From IMG/VR virus record IMGVR_UViG_3300020171_000080, positions 1 to 36,707 of that record: a DNA stretch of 36,707 nt; one strand, written 5' to 3'. The notes beneath the pieces are model-generated. The model made no database searches, was not told where the DNA came from, and was given only the letters and a program-made list of their open reading frames with translations. Positions 13,933 through 20,272 of this stretch are shown piece by piece (within the stretch, counting starts at the first letter, position 1; every line of letters starts with the position of its first letter). The position numbers and the translations under genes are program-made. Source of the DNA: a virus.

Positions 13933-13986
13933 ATAATCTCATTGAATAAGGTAATCCTAATTGATTACCTTATCGGATGAGATTAT
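13933..13986. repeat. Two-stage intergenic hairpin E4
   Basis: A perfect outer 10-bp stem ATAATCTCAT/ATGAGATTAT, an internal loop TGA opposite CGG, and a perfect inner 11-bp stem ATAAGGTAATC/GATTACCTTAT with a six-base loop. It shares its internal loop with E2 and covers the stop codon of the gene at 13983. Confidence 0.85.
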
Positions 13987-14198
13987 TTTAGGTATTGTAG
14001 AATACCTAAATCAATTAGATGATTTAGTTTACCAGTTCCATTATATATTAATCCTATCTCTGCATTACGATAAAATGCTTTTAGATATTCACCAGTTCCG
14101 GCCGGTAATTCTACCTTGATCTTATCCCCGTTTTGAAATTCACATCCGCATATTGTAATACTTTGCTTTATTTCATATTCATTAAATTGCTTGTACAT
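13983..14198 (-). CDS. Hypothetical 71-residue protein
   Basis: Begins MYKQFNEYEIKQSITICGC; an AAGGAAGGTATAAA leader precedes the ATG, very similar to that of the next gene upstream. It overlaps that gene's end by 31 bases. Short strands and a Gly-rich turn are visible, but I recognise no family. Confidence 0.65.
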   Translation of the reverse strand: MYKQFNEYEIKQSITICGCEFQNGDKIKVELPAGTGEYLKAFYRNAEIGLIYNGTGKLNHLIDLGILQYLK

Positions 14199-14416
14199 TT
14201 TATACCTTCCTTTACAAGTGCTTTAAATTCATTCCATGTAATCATGCAGCTATTAGTAACCATGAAAAACATCATACCCACAATATATCCCTTATGTATA
14301 TAATGTCTGCTTTTATCTTCGTAACGCGATACTTTACCGATTAAACCACACTTCGGACAGCGGCAAAACATTTTACCATTTTCTCTTCGCTCCGTATAGT
14401 CAATTTGATTAGTCAT
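14168..14416 (-). CDS. Zinc-ribbon protein, 82 residues
   Basis: Begins MTNQIDYTERRENGKMFCRCPKCG; the FCRCPKCG cluster supports a zinc knuckle. The middle has a hydrophobic run (IVGMMFFMVTNSCMI). AAGGATGGTATAAA precedes the ATG. Family unknown. Confidence 0.65.
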   Translation of the reverse strand: MTNQIDYTERRENGKMFCRCPKCGLIGKVSRYEDKSRHYIHKGYIVGMMFFMVTNSCMITWNEFKALVKEGIKCTSNLMNMK

Positions 14417-14428
14417 TTTATACCATCC

Positions 14429-14599
14429 TTATATATTGATTAGAATTGATAAACGTTTTAATGCTCTGAGGTAATGCTTCTTGCTTCCTGGGGATCGCAT
14501 TAGCATACATACTAAGGCTGTAGTAAAGCGGTAATGGCACAAGTTAATGAGGTAATAATAATATGCCCGGGCTTGCTCAGTTGTAAAGGTATATTCCAT
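14429..14599 (-). CDS. Hypothetical 56-residue protein, first of leftward operon
   Basis: The start at 14599 (MEYTFTTEQARAYYYYLINL) has a clear AAAGGA site; the longer upstream frame would begin inside the promoter region. The protein is Tyr-rich and ends in a basic helix (SKKHYLRALKRLSILINI). It lies directly after the leftward promoter, where early regulators are often found. Confidence 0.65.
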   Translation of the reverse strand: MEYTFTTEQARAYYYYLINLCHYRFTTALVCMLMRSPGSKKHYLRALKRLSILINI

Positions 14600-14632
14600 T
14601 AGATTGTCCTTTCTTATGTGAAATATACCTAT

Positions 14633-14662
14633 AATGTAGCATATATGATTACAGATTGTCAA
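14633..14662 (-). promoter_or_regulatory. Promoter of the leftward operon
   Basis: Minus strand TTGACA (14662-14657), 18 bases, TACATT (14638-14633). It drives the small-gene operon that begins at 14599. Confidence 0.65.
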
Positions 14663-14696
14663 GGTAATTTAAGGTAATCGTATAGTAAGGTATAGT
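14661..14696. repeat. Three direct AAGGTA repeats at leftward promoter
   Basis: AAGGTAATTT, AAGGTAATCG and AAGGTATAGT begin at 14661, 14671 and 14687. The first two are one helical turn apart. They lie right at and upstream of the leftward -35, a good position for a regulator. Confidence 0.55.
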
Positions 14697-14720
14697 CATG
14701 TTAACGTCATTACCAGTCAT

Positions 14721-14740
14721 CTATTCTACTGTTAGAATAG
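14721..14740. promoter_or_regulatory. Operator-like palindrome CTATTCTA-4-TAGAATAG
   Basis: Perfect 8-base arms separated by four bases, lying between the divergent promoters. Its size and position suit a dimeric repressor site. Confidence 0.55.
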
Positions 14741-15042
14741 TAGTATAACATGCTTGTGTATTGGTGTACTCGCGCGCGCTCACTCTCACACCAGGATGGA
14801 GCGATCGCCAGCGTATCCTATGGTTTCGATAATTATTCTTATCACGACCATACACCCCCATATATAGCCCATATAATGAGGATACGCCCTACATGTGGGG
14901 GATAGTTCCCGCTCCCTTGTACAGCACAACTCAACGCCACCCCGCTTATCTTTGGGTTTGTTGGGGTAGGTATTGTTGTGTTTGGTTGTGTTGTGTTATG
15001 TACCCAGTGTCATCATAGTATTGCGTTATATCTGCCTATTTA

Positions 15043-15085
15043 TATGCGCCCTCTACAATACGCACTCCCACTATGCGCCCTCTAC
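15043..15085. repeat. Direct repeat of TATGCGCCCTCTAC
   Basis: The same 14 bases occur at 15043-15056 and 15072-15085, offset by 29 bases, a short distance upstream of the rightward promoter. Spacing of nearly three helical turns suggests cooperative binding. Confidence 0.65.
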
Positions 15086-15107
15086 GGGGTACATGCGTTA
15101 TGTTCAC

Positions 15108-15136
15108 TTGACTATTTATCTGTATCATGCTATAAT
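15108..15136 (+). promoter_or_regulatory. Rightward promoter for phosphoesterase gene
   Basis: TTGACT (15108-15113), 17 bases, TATAAT (15131-15136). The ATG of the gene comes eight bases after the -10, so its transcript would be nearly leaderless. Confidence 0.75.
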
Positions 15137-15143
15137 GCTGATA

Positions 15144-15641
15144 ATGAATGCTTATTTTACTGCTGATTTACATTTGGGGCATAAGAATATCATTCAATAC
15201 TGTAATCGTCCTTTCTCATCTACAGAGGAAATGGATACAGTAATCATTGATAATTGGAATTCGATAATAACGGAGAAGGATATTGTTTATATAATAGGTG
15301 ATTTTGCAGTTTGTGGAAAACAGCAAGCGATGGAGTATGAGCACAGATTAGGGGGGCACAAAATATTGATTCGGGGTGGACACGATAATTATAGAAGGGG
15401 GTTGTTTGAAACTTACGACTATCTGGATCGAAAGATAAACGGGATTACCTTTATTATGTTTCACTATCCATTACTTACTTGGAATAAGGAATATTATGGC
15501 TCTATTCATCTGCATGGACATAATCATAATAATCCAATAGAGGCAAAGAAAAATAGAGTTAATGTGGGCGTAGATGCTTGGAAATTTACTCCGGTAAGTA
15601 TTGATGAGATTATCAGTATTTCACCAATATGGCTCACTTGA
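15144..15641 (+). CDS. Calcineurin-like metallophosphoesterase
   Basis: A 165-residue protein from ATG 15144. Motifs in order: TADLHLGH (D8, H10), IGDFAV (D53), RGGHDN (80-82 region), HYPL (H107) and HGHNH (124-128). These make the two-metal active site of the calcineurin-like phosphoesterase family. The usual GNHD is GGHD here, which loses the Asn that normally binds a metal and the leaving phosphate. Possible substrates are cyclic nucleotides, RNA ends or DNA. RtcB lies two genes downstream, so an RNA-repair link is possible but unproven. The start is nearly leaderless, with no ribosome site. Confidence 0.85.
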   Translation: MNAYFTADLHLGHKNIIQYCNRPFSSTEEMDTVIIDNWNSIITEKDIVYIIGDFAVCGKQQAMEYEHRLGGHKILIRGGHDNYRRGLFETYDYLDRKINGITFIMFHYPLLTWNKEYYGSIHLHGHNHNNPIEAKKNRVNVGVDAWKFTPVSIDEIISISPIWLT

Positions 15642-15666
15642 CAAACCCTCAATATTATGATATAGT
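15638..15666 (+). promoter_or_regulatory. Promoter of structured leader RNA
   Basis: TTGACA (15638-15643), 17 bases, TATAGT (15661-15666), overlapping the stop codon of the phosphoesterase gene. The predicted start is near 15673. Confidence 0.75.
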
Positions 15667-15672
15667 AGATGG

Positions 15673-15789
15673 TGTGAGTGGCGGTGTGGTGGGACACACC
15701 ATCTAATAGCGTCAGTATTAGGAAGTTATGCGCTTCAACTATTAGATGAGAAGTGACTGACAATCAGGTAGAAATCCTGACCACTCACA
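15673..15789 (+). promoter_or_regulatory. Structured leader RNA with pseudoknot
   Basis: The RNA can close with TGTGAGTGG (15673-15681) to CCACTCACA (15781-15789), 9 bp, and its first strand begins at the predicted start. Inside, CATCTAATAG (15700-15709) pairs with CTATTAGATG (15739-15748). GTCAGT in that loop (15711-15716) can pair with ACTGAC downstream (15756-15761) as a pseudoknot. TCAGG/CCTGA (15764-15780) is a hairpin. A competing 10-bp helix (15667-15676 with 15695-15704) exists if transcription starts slightly earlier. The RNA may be a riboswitch-like leader or a small free RNA; a dispersed palindrome and a ribosome site follow. Confidence 0.65.
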
Positions 15790-15794
15790 ATAGA

Positions 15795-15807
15795 AGTAAC
15801 TGTTACT
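15795..15807. repeat. Dispersed palindrome AGTAACNGTTACT, copy 5 (perfect, leader)
   Basis: Perfect copy with centre T, placed between the folded leader and the AAGGAG ribosome site at 15809. A bound protein here could block transcription. Confidence 0.9.
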
Positions 15808-15821
15808 TAAGGAGATAATGT

Positions 15822-15872
15822 TTGCGAATATTAATTGCTTGCGAGTTTTCTGGGGTAATCAGGGAGGCGTGA
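15822..15872 (+). pseudogene. Remnant of a DNA cytosine methyltransferase N-terminus
   Basis: A TTG at 15822 after AAGGAG opens a 16-codon frame reading LRILIACEFSGVIREA, then TGA. The RILIACEFSGxxRxAF pattern is the first strand and SAM-binding loop of a phage DNA methyltransferase family. Nothing further of that protein follows. The stop overlaps the next ATG (TGATG). This looks like a deleted methyltransferase whose promoter and start region remain, or a short coupling peptide. Confidence 0.6.
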
Positions 15873-16447
15873 TGTTTTCAGAAGTTAAAATAGAAGCTGG
15901 TTGTCATAAATGCAGAAAGGAGGGCAAGTCAACAGATTCGGTTTATACAGACATAGATGCCCTTTGTGATTACCACCGTAAATTGGAGTATGATAAGAAA
16001 AAATGTTCAATATGTGGAAAGAATATTCCTGCCAATATAATAGGATGGTATGTACCTAATTTTGGGAGTTATATTGACATAAATTACTGGTGTCCAGATT
16101 GTATTAAGAAAGGTAATGATGCAATTACTAAAGCCAAAGAATTATTGCCAAAGTTGAAGGAAGATAGGGATAAATTGTGGGATGAACAGCACAAACTATT
16201 CGTATCCGATAAAATGGAATCCCCTATTTTTGAAGATGAAGATGGAGAATTCGCTCTTCTTGGCGAGGATTATGTTACCTTACGGCAGTTTCAGCAGGAC
16301 ATTAAGTATTATAAGAGACATAGAAATGAAATTATAGCTAATCGGGAACAACGCGATAAACTATATGCAAAGTATAATGAAATGAAAATCAAAGTAGATG
16401 AAGCTGAAAGGGTGAGTAATTATTATATGTTAAAAGCAAACAGGTAA
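15872..16447 (+). CDS. Zinc-binding protein with coiled-coil tail
   Basis: A 191-residue protein from ATG 15872, chosen because GGGAGG precedes it and TGATG couples it to the upstream stub; an in-frame ATG at 15818 would add 18 residues that translate the stub in another frame. Residues 9-90 hold GCHKCRKEG, LCDYH, KCSICGK and WCPDC, enough for two zinc sites. The second half is charged and helical (KAKELLPKLKEDRDKLWDEQ and EREQRDKLYAKYNEMKIK-type heptads). It may be a nucleic-acid or protein adaptor; I recognise no named family. Confidence 0.7.
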   Translation: MFSEVKIEAGCHKCRKEGKSTDSVYTDIDALCDYHRKLEYDKKKCSICGKNIPANIIGWYVPNFGSYIDINYWCPDCIKKGNDAITKAKELLPKLKEDRDKLWDEQHKLFVSDKMESPIFEDEDGEFALLGEDYVTLRQFQQDIKYYKRHRNEIIANREQRDKLYAKYNEMKIKVDEAERVSNYYMLKANR

Positions 16448-16457
16448 AGGTAGTATA

Positions 16458-16898
16458 ATGAGAGTTATAGACACAGAACGAATGGAGTGTTCTTGTGGAT
16501 GTGGTCAAATAATTAATAGCAAAGATAAATGGGGAAGGGCTAAATCTTTTGTTAGTGGACATAATGGAAGGAAATATACCAATCCAACACAGTATAAACG
16601 GGAGTGGAATTATAGAAATAGAGAATCGAGATATATTGCTAAGATAAAGAGAGGACATGAATTAAAAGTAAAGTCAATTGGATTATTAGGAAAAAAGTGT
16701 ACTGTTTGTGGCTTGAAATATAATGGGAAAAATGCGTGTGTGTTTCAGTTTCACCATAAAGATTCAAAGGAGAAAGAGTTTCCTATAAATACACGGACAC
16801 TTATAAATTATTCTTGGCAGCGAATAATAAATGAGATTACAAAATGTGATTTGCTTTGTGCTAATTGCCATTTTATATTACATAATGAGGAATATTAA
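16458..16898 (+). CDS. HNH endonuclease
   Basis: A 146-residue protein. The N-terminus has CSCGCG and SFVSGHNGRK, a zinc-knuckle segment often seen before HNH cores in phage proteins. The core is KCTVCGLKYNGKN, FQFHHKDSKEKEF with the HH pair, an IINEITKC helix, then LLCANCHFILHNEEY. The two CxxC pairs and HH/NCH residues support a zinc-stabilised nuclease. AAAGG precedes the ATG. Its stop overlaps the RtcB start (TAATG), so they are translated together. Confidence 0.8.
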   Translation: MRVIDTERMECSCGCGQIINSKDKWGRAKSFVSGHNGRKYTNPTQYKREWNYRNRESRYIAKIKRGHELKVKSIGLLGKKCTVCGLKYNGKNACVFQFHHKDSKEKEFPINTRTLINYSWQRIINEITKCDLLCANCHFILHNEEY

Positions 16899-18052
16899 TG
16901 TATAAATTCAAAGATGAATCTATGGTTGTACCTATGTATGTATGGTCAGCTAAAGATAGCATTGAAGAAAATGCGATAACCCAAATGAAGAATGTTAGTT
17001 CTTTACAATTTGCATATCATCATACTGCTTTAATGCCAGACGGACATTCTGGTTATGGTGCACCTATTGGTTGTGTCTTAGCTACAAAAGGAATTATAGT
17101 TCCATTTTTGGTCGGCGTGGATATTGGATGCGGGATGATAGCTGTAAAGACTACTCTTCGAGAAATAGATACGGATACCATTAAATCAATTATGGGCAAA
17201 ACCCGCGAAGTTATTCCTGTTGGATTTAATCATCAAACAAGTGAGCAGACTTGGGAGGGATTTTCGGAATCACCAAATGTGTCTATTATTCAACGAGAAT
17301 TAGTATCATCTAAGAAACAACTTGGTACACTTGGTGGAGGTAATCATTTTATTGAAATCCAGAAAGGTGATGATGGTTATATCTGGTTAATGATTCATTC
17401 TGGATCACGTAACTTTGGATTAAAGACTGCCAGTGAGTATCATAAGAAAGCACAGGCATTATGTGAACGATGGAATTCAAATATTCCAGATAAGGAATTA
17501 TCCTTTCTGCCTATAGAGACAGATGAAGGTCATCAATACTTTGATGCAATGAATTATTGTTTGCGGTTTGCACAAGCTAATCGTGCATTAATGATGAGTA
17601 GATTATGCGAAATTGTAAACAAAGCTACAGGTGCAGATAAGTTAGATGAAATCAATATCCATCATAACTACGCGGTATTTGAAAATCATTATGGCAAGGA
17701 TGTTCTGATTCATCGTAAAGGTGCAACTAAAGCGAATATTGGTTTACGTGGAATAATTCCTGGTTCGATGGGGACATCCAGTTATATTGTTGAAGGTCTT
17801 GGAAATGAGGAAAGTTTTCAATCCTGTTCACACGGGGCGGGGAGGCGAATGGGAAGAGGCGAGGCAACGAGAACATTAAATCTTGAGGAGGAACAGAAGA
17901 AAATGGCAGGTATTGTTCATGGTTTGCGAACAAGTAGAGAATTGGATGAAGCTCCTGGAAGTTATAAACCAATAGATGAGGTAATGAAAAATCAAGAAGA
18001 TTTGACCCATATATTAGTAAAACTTACTCCTCTTGGTAATATAAAAGGATAA
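16898..18052 (+). CDS. rtcB: RtcB RNA ligase
   Basis: A 384-residue protein with all signature segments: GVDIGCGM (D75, C78), LGGGNHF (N149, H150), IHSGSR (H167), HHNYA (H256), HRKGA and SCSHGAGR, whose His (H312) takes the guanylate. RtcB joins RNA with 2',3'-cyclic phosphate to RNA with 5'-OH, using GTP and Mn2+. In phages it repairs tRNAs or other RNAs cut by host defence ribonucleases. The length is slightly below the bacterial norm of about 400. No archease gene or tRNA gene is visible nearby. Confidence 0.93.
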   Translation: MYKFKDESMVVPMYVWSAKDSIEENAITQMKNVSSLQFAYHHTALMPDGHSGYGAPIGCVLATKGIIVPFLVGVDIGCGMIAVKTTLREIDTDTIKSIMGKTREVIPVGFNHQTSEQTWEGFSESPNVSIIQRELVSSKKQLGTLGGGNHFIEIQKGDDGYIWLMIHSGSRNFGLKTASEYHKKAQALCERWNSNIPDKELSFLPIETDEGHQYFDAMNYCLRFAQANRALMMSRLCEIVNKATGADKLDEINIHHNYAVFENHYGKDVLIHRKGATKANIGLRGIIPGSMGTSSYIVEGLGNEESFQSCSHGAGRRMGRGEATRTLNLEEEQKKMAGIVHGLRTSRELDEAPGSYKPIDEVMKNQEDLTHILVKLTPLGNIKG

Positions 18053-18055
18053 TAT

Positions 18056-18232
18056 ATGGCGCAAAGAGGAAATACTCTTAGTAGCAAGAAAGGTCGTAAG
18101 ATTGGTCGTAGTGTTAAAGAGCCAAAGCATATTTCTTATAACCAACGGCATCATTACACGGCACATTCCAATCCAAAGGCAACCCACCATCGCACCCCGC
18201 TGGAGCGCTATCATATGTTTGGTATAAGATAA
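18056..18232 (+). CDS. Basic His-rich 58-residue protein
   Basis: Begins MAQRGNTLSSKKGRKIGRSVKEP and has HISYNQRHHYTAHSN and THHRTPLERYH, giving many His, Arg and Lys. AAAGGAT precedes the ATG, four bases after the RtcB stop. It probably binds nucleic acid. Family unknown. Confidence 0.6.
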   Translation: MAQRGNTLSSKKGRKIGRSVKEPKHISYNQRHHYTAHSNPKATHHRTPLERYHMFGIR

Positions 18233-18243
18233 GGAGGTATAAA

Positions 18244-18468
18244 TTGCCAAAAGTTTTATTCTGTGATAAATGTAATAAACAACCCGCCGAAGAAGATTAT
18301 GATGGTGCTGTTCTATGTGAGCAACACATGGCGGAAAAACTCTTACCTTATATGCAAGCAGACTTGGATGAGTGTACAGAAAAACTTAGGGTATTAGAAA
18401 TGAATTGGCATAAACTAAAGAATGATTTAGCTGCTTTGCTACAAGTTGCAAGAGGTGATAATGGCTGA
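18244..18468 (+). CDS. Small zinc-knuckle protein, TTG start
   Basis: A 74-residue protein whose TTG at 18244 follows a strong AAGGAGG site. LFCDKCNKQPAEEDYDGAVLCEQH makes one Cys3His-type zinc site, followed by a helical tail (ADLDECTEKLRVLEMNWHKL). It overlaps the next start by eight bases. Function unknown. Confidence 0.65.
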   Translation: MPKVLFCDKCNKQPAEEDYDGAVLCEQHMAEKLLPYMQADLDECTEKLRVLEMNWHKLKNDLAALLQVARGDNG

Positions 18469-18877
18469 AGAATCGCGACTCTACTGTGTTAATCGAACTG
18501 TATGTGATATACTGGATGATATGCGTAAGGCATATGAAGTCCGCAATTTCTCCTACCTACTTGGATTGATGGAGGAGTTACAACACCGTGCGAACAGAAT
18601 GGAGGCGGGTTTACAGGATTGCAAAGACCTGATGGAGTTGGCGCAAGAGCGTAGCAAGTTGAAGGCGGAAGTGTTTTCATTGCGGGAAGAAGCCGCCAAG
18701 CAACGGTTACTTAAATTTTCACCAAACGGTGAAAATATAGATAATAGTGAAAATGTAGTAAAGACCAATGATGAGTGGATAGCGGAGAATTTGGATAAAT
18801 GGGAAAAGAAAGGAATAGAGGAAGACAATCTATGGGATGATGATTGGGAAAGTGTGATGAAGGATAATCCGCAATGA
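18461..18877 (+). CDS. Coiled-coil protein, 138 residues
   Basis: The start at 18461 (MAEESRLYCVNRTVCDIL) is set by AAGAGG directly before it. Residues 20-90 are a long charged helix (LMEELQHRANRMEAGLQDCKDLMELAQ and on). The tail is very acidic (EEDNLWDDDWESVMKD). A one-mismatch copy of the dispersed palindrome lies at 18699 and reads Gln-Arg-Leu-Leu. Family unknown. Confidence 0.65.
   Translation: MAEESRLYCVNRTVCDILDDMRKAYEVRNFSYLLGLMEELQHRANRMEAGLQDCKDLMELAQERSKLKAEVFSLREEAAKQRLLKFSPNGENIDNSENVVKTNDEWIAENLDKWEKKGIEEDNLWDDDWESVMKDNPQ
18699..18711. repeat. Dispersed palindrome, copy 6 (one mismatch, AGCAACGGTTACT)
   Basis: Here the reading frame would meet TAA if the site were perfect; the single T-to-C change makes CAA (Gln). 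It is the only one of the ten listed copies not read in the Val-Thr frame. Confidence 0.8.
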
Positions 18878-18886
18878 GTGATAACT

Positions 18887-18985
18887 ATGACAATAGGTGA
18901 ATATATGTTTATTGTCGGGGGATGGATAGTTGCAACAATTGTTGGATTTATACTATATTTCAAATTCTTACATAAGGAGGATTGA
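18887..18985 (+). CDS. Small membrane protein, 32 residues
   Basis: Begins MTIGEYMFIVGGWIVATIVG and continues with a hydrophobic segment and a short basic tail, giving one membrane span. The ribosome site is weak. The next gene's AAGGAGG lies in its last codons. It may be a small holin-like or exclusion protein; the short length makes this uncertain. Confidence 0.5.
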   Translation: MTIGEYMFIVGGWIVATIVGFILYFKFLHKED

Positions 18986-18987
18986 TT

Positions 18988-19323
18988 TTGGCTAAAAAGA
19001 ATAAATATTGTGGCAAGATTAAAGTTGGTATGGAGATATATAAGATACAAGTACAGGGCGGGGTAGTTGCAGATGACGGTAAAGGTTTACTGGGACAAGC
19101 AGATCACTCCAAATCTCTAATCCGAATTTCAACGGGATATAATAAATATGATCAATACAAAACACTTTGGCATGAAATTATCCATGCTATTAATGCTGAG
19201 CGTAATTTAGACTTAGAAGAAGCAAAGGTCAATCAACTTACTAATGGAATTGTATTATTGTTACACGACAATCCGAATTTGATTTCAATGATATTGGAGG
19301 AAAGATTTGGGAAAAACTATTAA
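18988..19323 (+). CDS. HExxH metallopeptidase-like protein
   Basis: A 111-residue protein from TTG 18988, seven bases after AAGGAGG. TLWHEIIHAINAE holds H62, E63 and H66, the zinc-binding and catalytic set, and a downstream acidic pair (E77, E78) could be the third ligand. Its size and HExxH...E layout resemble short ImmA/IrrE-type phage peptidases. It might cleave a regulator, but no partner is visible. Confidence 0.7.
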   Translation: MAKKNKYCGKIKVGMEIYKIQVQGGVVADDGKGLLGQADHSKSLIRISTGYNKYDQYKTLWHEIIHAINAERNLDLEEAKVNQLTNGIVLLLHDNPNLISMILEERFGKNY

Positions 19324-19331
19324 TGAAAACA

Positions 19332-19360
19332 TTGACAGCGAATGAATTATGTGATATAAT
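19332..19360 (+). promoter_or_regulatory. Promoter giving a leaderless transcript
   Basis: TTGACA (19332-19337), 17 bases, TATAAT (19355-19360); the ATG is at 19367, only seven bases after the -10. Confidence 0.8.
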
Positions 19361-19366
19361 AGCAGT

Positions 19367-19870
19367 ATGATACAAGAAATAAATGGATTTATCCGCAAGA
19401 TTGTATTTTTTCCTGCCTTTGATAAAACTGATAAAGATCCAAAGAAGGATTACGGTATCAGCGATGTAGAAATTAGATTTGTACTATTGCGTGCCGGCAA
19501 GGGAGTAGAGTTTAGTCTAAGTTCTAACTGGCATCTACCGCATATATTTGATAGACGAATGGATGCGATACGAGAAGATATTTTAGTTGGAAAAGAAAGG
19601 TTTCTATGGGAAAGATTTGCAAAAGAGTTCTTACAGGAAGTTTGTCTGTGGGATGCTTTCCATGTTAGAGAAGATGGCGATGACTGGATTGAATTTGATA
19701 CATTTAATCGGTTGTCATATTTAGATAGTTTACATCCAAATAAGAAAGTATGGTATTACTGGCTTCCAGATAGAGAGAAGGTAATCTGGACATCATTTCT
19801 GACAGATGGGGAAGATGCAATTTGGAATGGATTGGAGAGTATTTACAATGAAAATTTTTCAACAAAATAA
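19367..19870 (+). CDS. Hypothetical 167-residue protein, leaderless
   Basis: Begins MIQEINGFIRKIVFFPAFDK and has DYGISDVEIRFVLLRAGKG and FSLSSNWHLP segments, then a charged helical middle. It has its own strong promoter with no room for a ribosome site, so its mRNA is probably leaderless. I recognise no family; its mixed beta strands and conserved-looking Trp residues suggest a globular protein. Confidence 0.65.
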   Translation: MIQEINGFIRKIVFFPAFDKTDKDPKKDYGISDVEIRFVLLRAGKGVEFSLSSNWHLPHIFDRRMDAIREDILVGKERFLWERFAKEFLQEVCLWDAFHVREDGDDWIEFDTFNRLSYLDSLHPNKKVWYYWLPDREKVIWTSFLTDGEDAIWNGLESIYNENFSTK

Positions 19871-19873
19871 TAT

Positions 19874-20074
19874 ATGACAGAAGAAATCTGTCCCATCTGT
19901 ATGGGCACTAAAAAGTGTCTCAGTCAACGACACTATAATAAGGTAAGCGGAGGCACTCCAATCGAGCAGGTATGTTGGATGTGCGATGGTAAGGGAGTTA
20001 TAGTGAAAGAGGAAACTAAACATCTATTGATTCACAAGTATTGGCTAATGGGAGATAGAGATGGCGAAAGTTAA
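19874..20074 (+). CDS. DnaJ-type zinc-finger-like protein, 66 residues
   Basis: Begins MTEEICPICMGTKKCLSQRH and has VCWMCDGKGVIV. Two CxxCxG-like units match the DnaJ central zinc finger pattern in a very short protein. No clear ribosome site is present; coupling from the gene ending four bases upstream is likely. Confidence 0.6.
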   Translation: MTEEICPICMGTKKCLSQRHYNKVSGGTPIEQVCWMCDGKGVIVKEETKHLLIHKYWLMGDRDGES

Positions 20075-20105
20075 ATTGGGAAGTAGGAAAAAGGGGAAGA
20101 AGTAA
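20061..20105 (+). CDS. Basic 14-residue peptide
   Basis: MAKVKLGSRKKGKK between a GGGAGAT site and a TAATG overlap with the next gene. It is highly basic. It may be a coupling peptide for the next gene instead of a functional protein. Confidence 0.35.
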   Translation: MAKVKLGSRKKGKK

Positions 20106-20263
20106 TGCCTTGGAAAGTTGTCAAGAGAGGTAATAAGTGGCAAGTAGTAAATTCTGAAACGGGAGATGTGAAAGGTACTCATCCTTCCCGTAGACGTGCA
20201 GCTGCACAGATGCGAGCTCTATATGTTAATGTTCCAGAGAGCCGACCAAAGAAATCTAAATAG
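20105..20263 (+). CDS. Small phage protein with Ala/Arg-rich helix
   Basis: A 52-residue protein beginning MPWKVVKRGNKWQVVNSETG and continuing HPSRRRAAAQMRALYVNVPE. The W-x-V-V-x-x-G-N-K-W-x-V-V-N head followed by an RALY helix resembles short modules in phage head-region proteins. It may bind DNA through its basic helix. Confidence 0.6.
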   Translation: MPWKVVKRGNKWQVVNSETGDVKGTHPSRRRAAAQMRALYVNVPESRPKKSK

Positions 20264-20272
20264 GAGATTCTA

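Larger units (their letters stand above)
14663..15107. other. Divergent control region between the two arms
   Basis: No convincing gene is visible in this 445-base gap. It contains the AAGGTA repeats, a 20-base palindrome (14721-14740) and an inverted repeat GCGTATCCT/AGGATACGC (14811-14819 and 14879-14887). It also contains a G/T-rich stretch around 14945-15000 and a repeated 14-mer. All genes diverge from it. It is a candidate replication origin or master regulatory region, but this is only inferred from position and repeats. Confidence 0.5.

Noticed and set aside
14804-14815. GCGATCGC-type octamer, like the cyanobacterial HIP1 repeat
   Set aside because: Only a single copy was noticed, so it gives no support for a cyanobacterial host.
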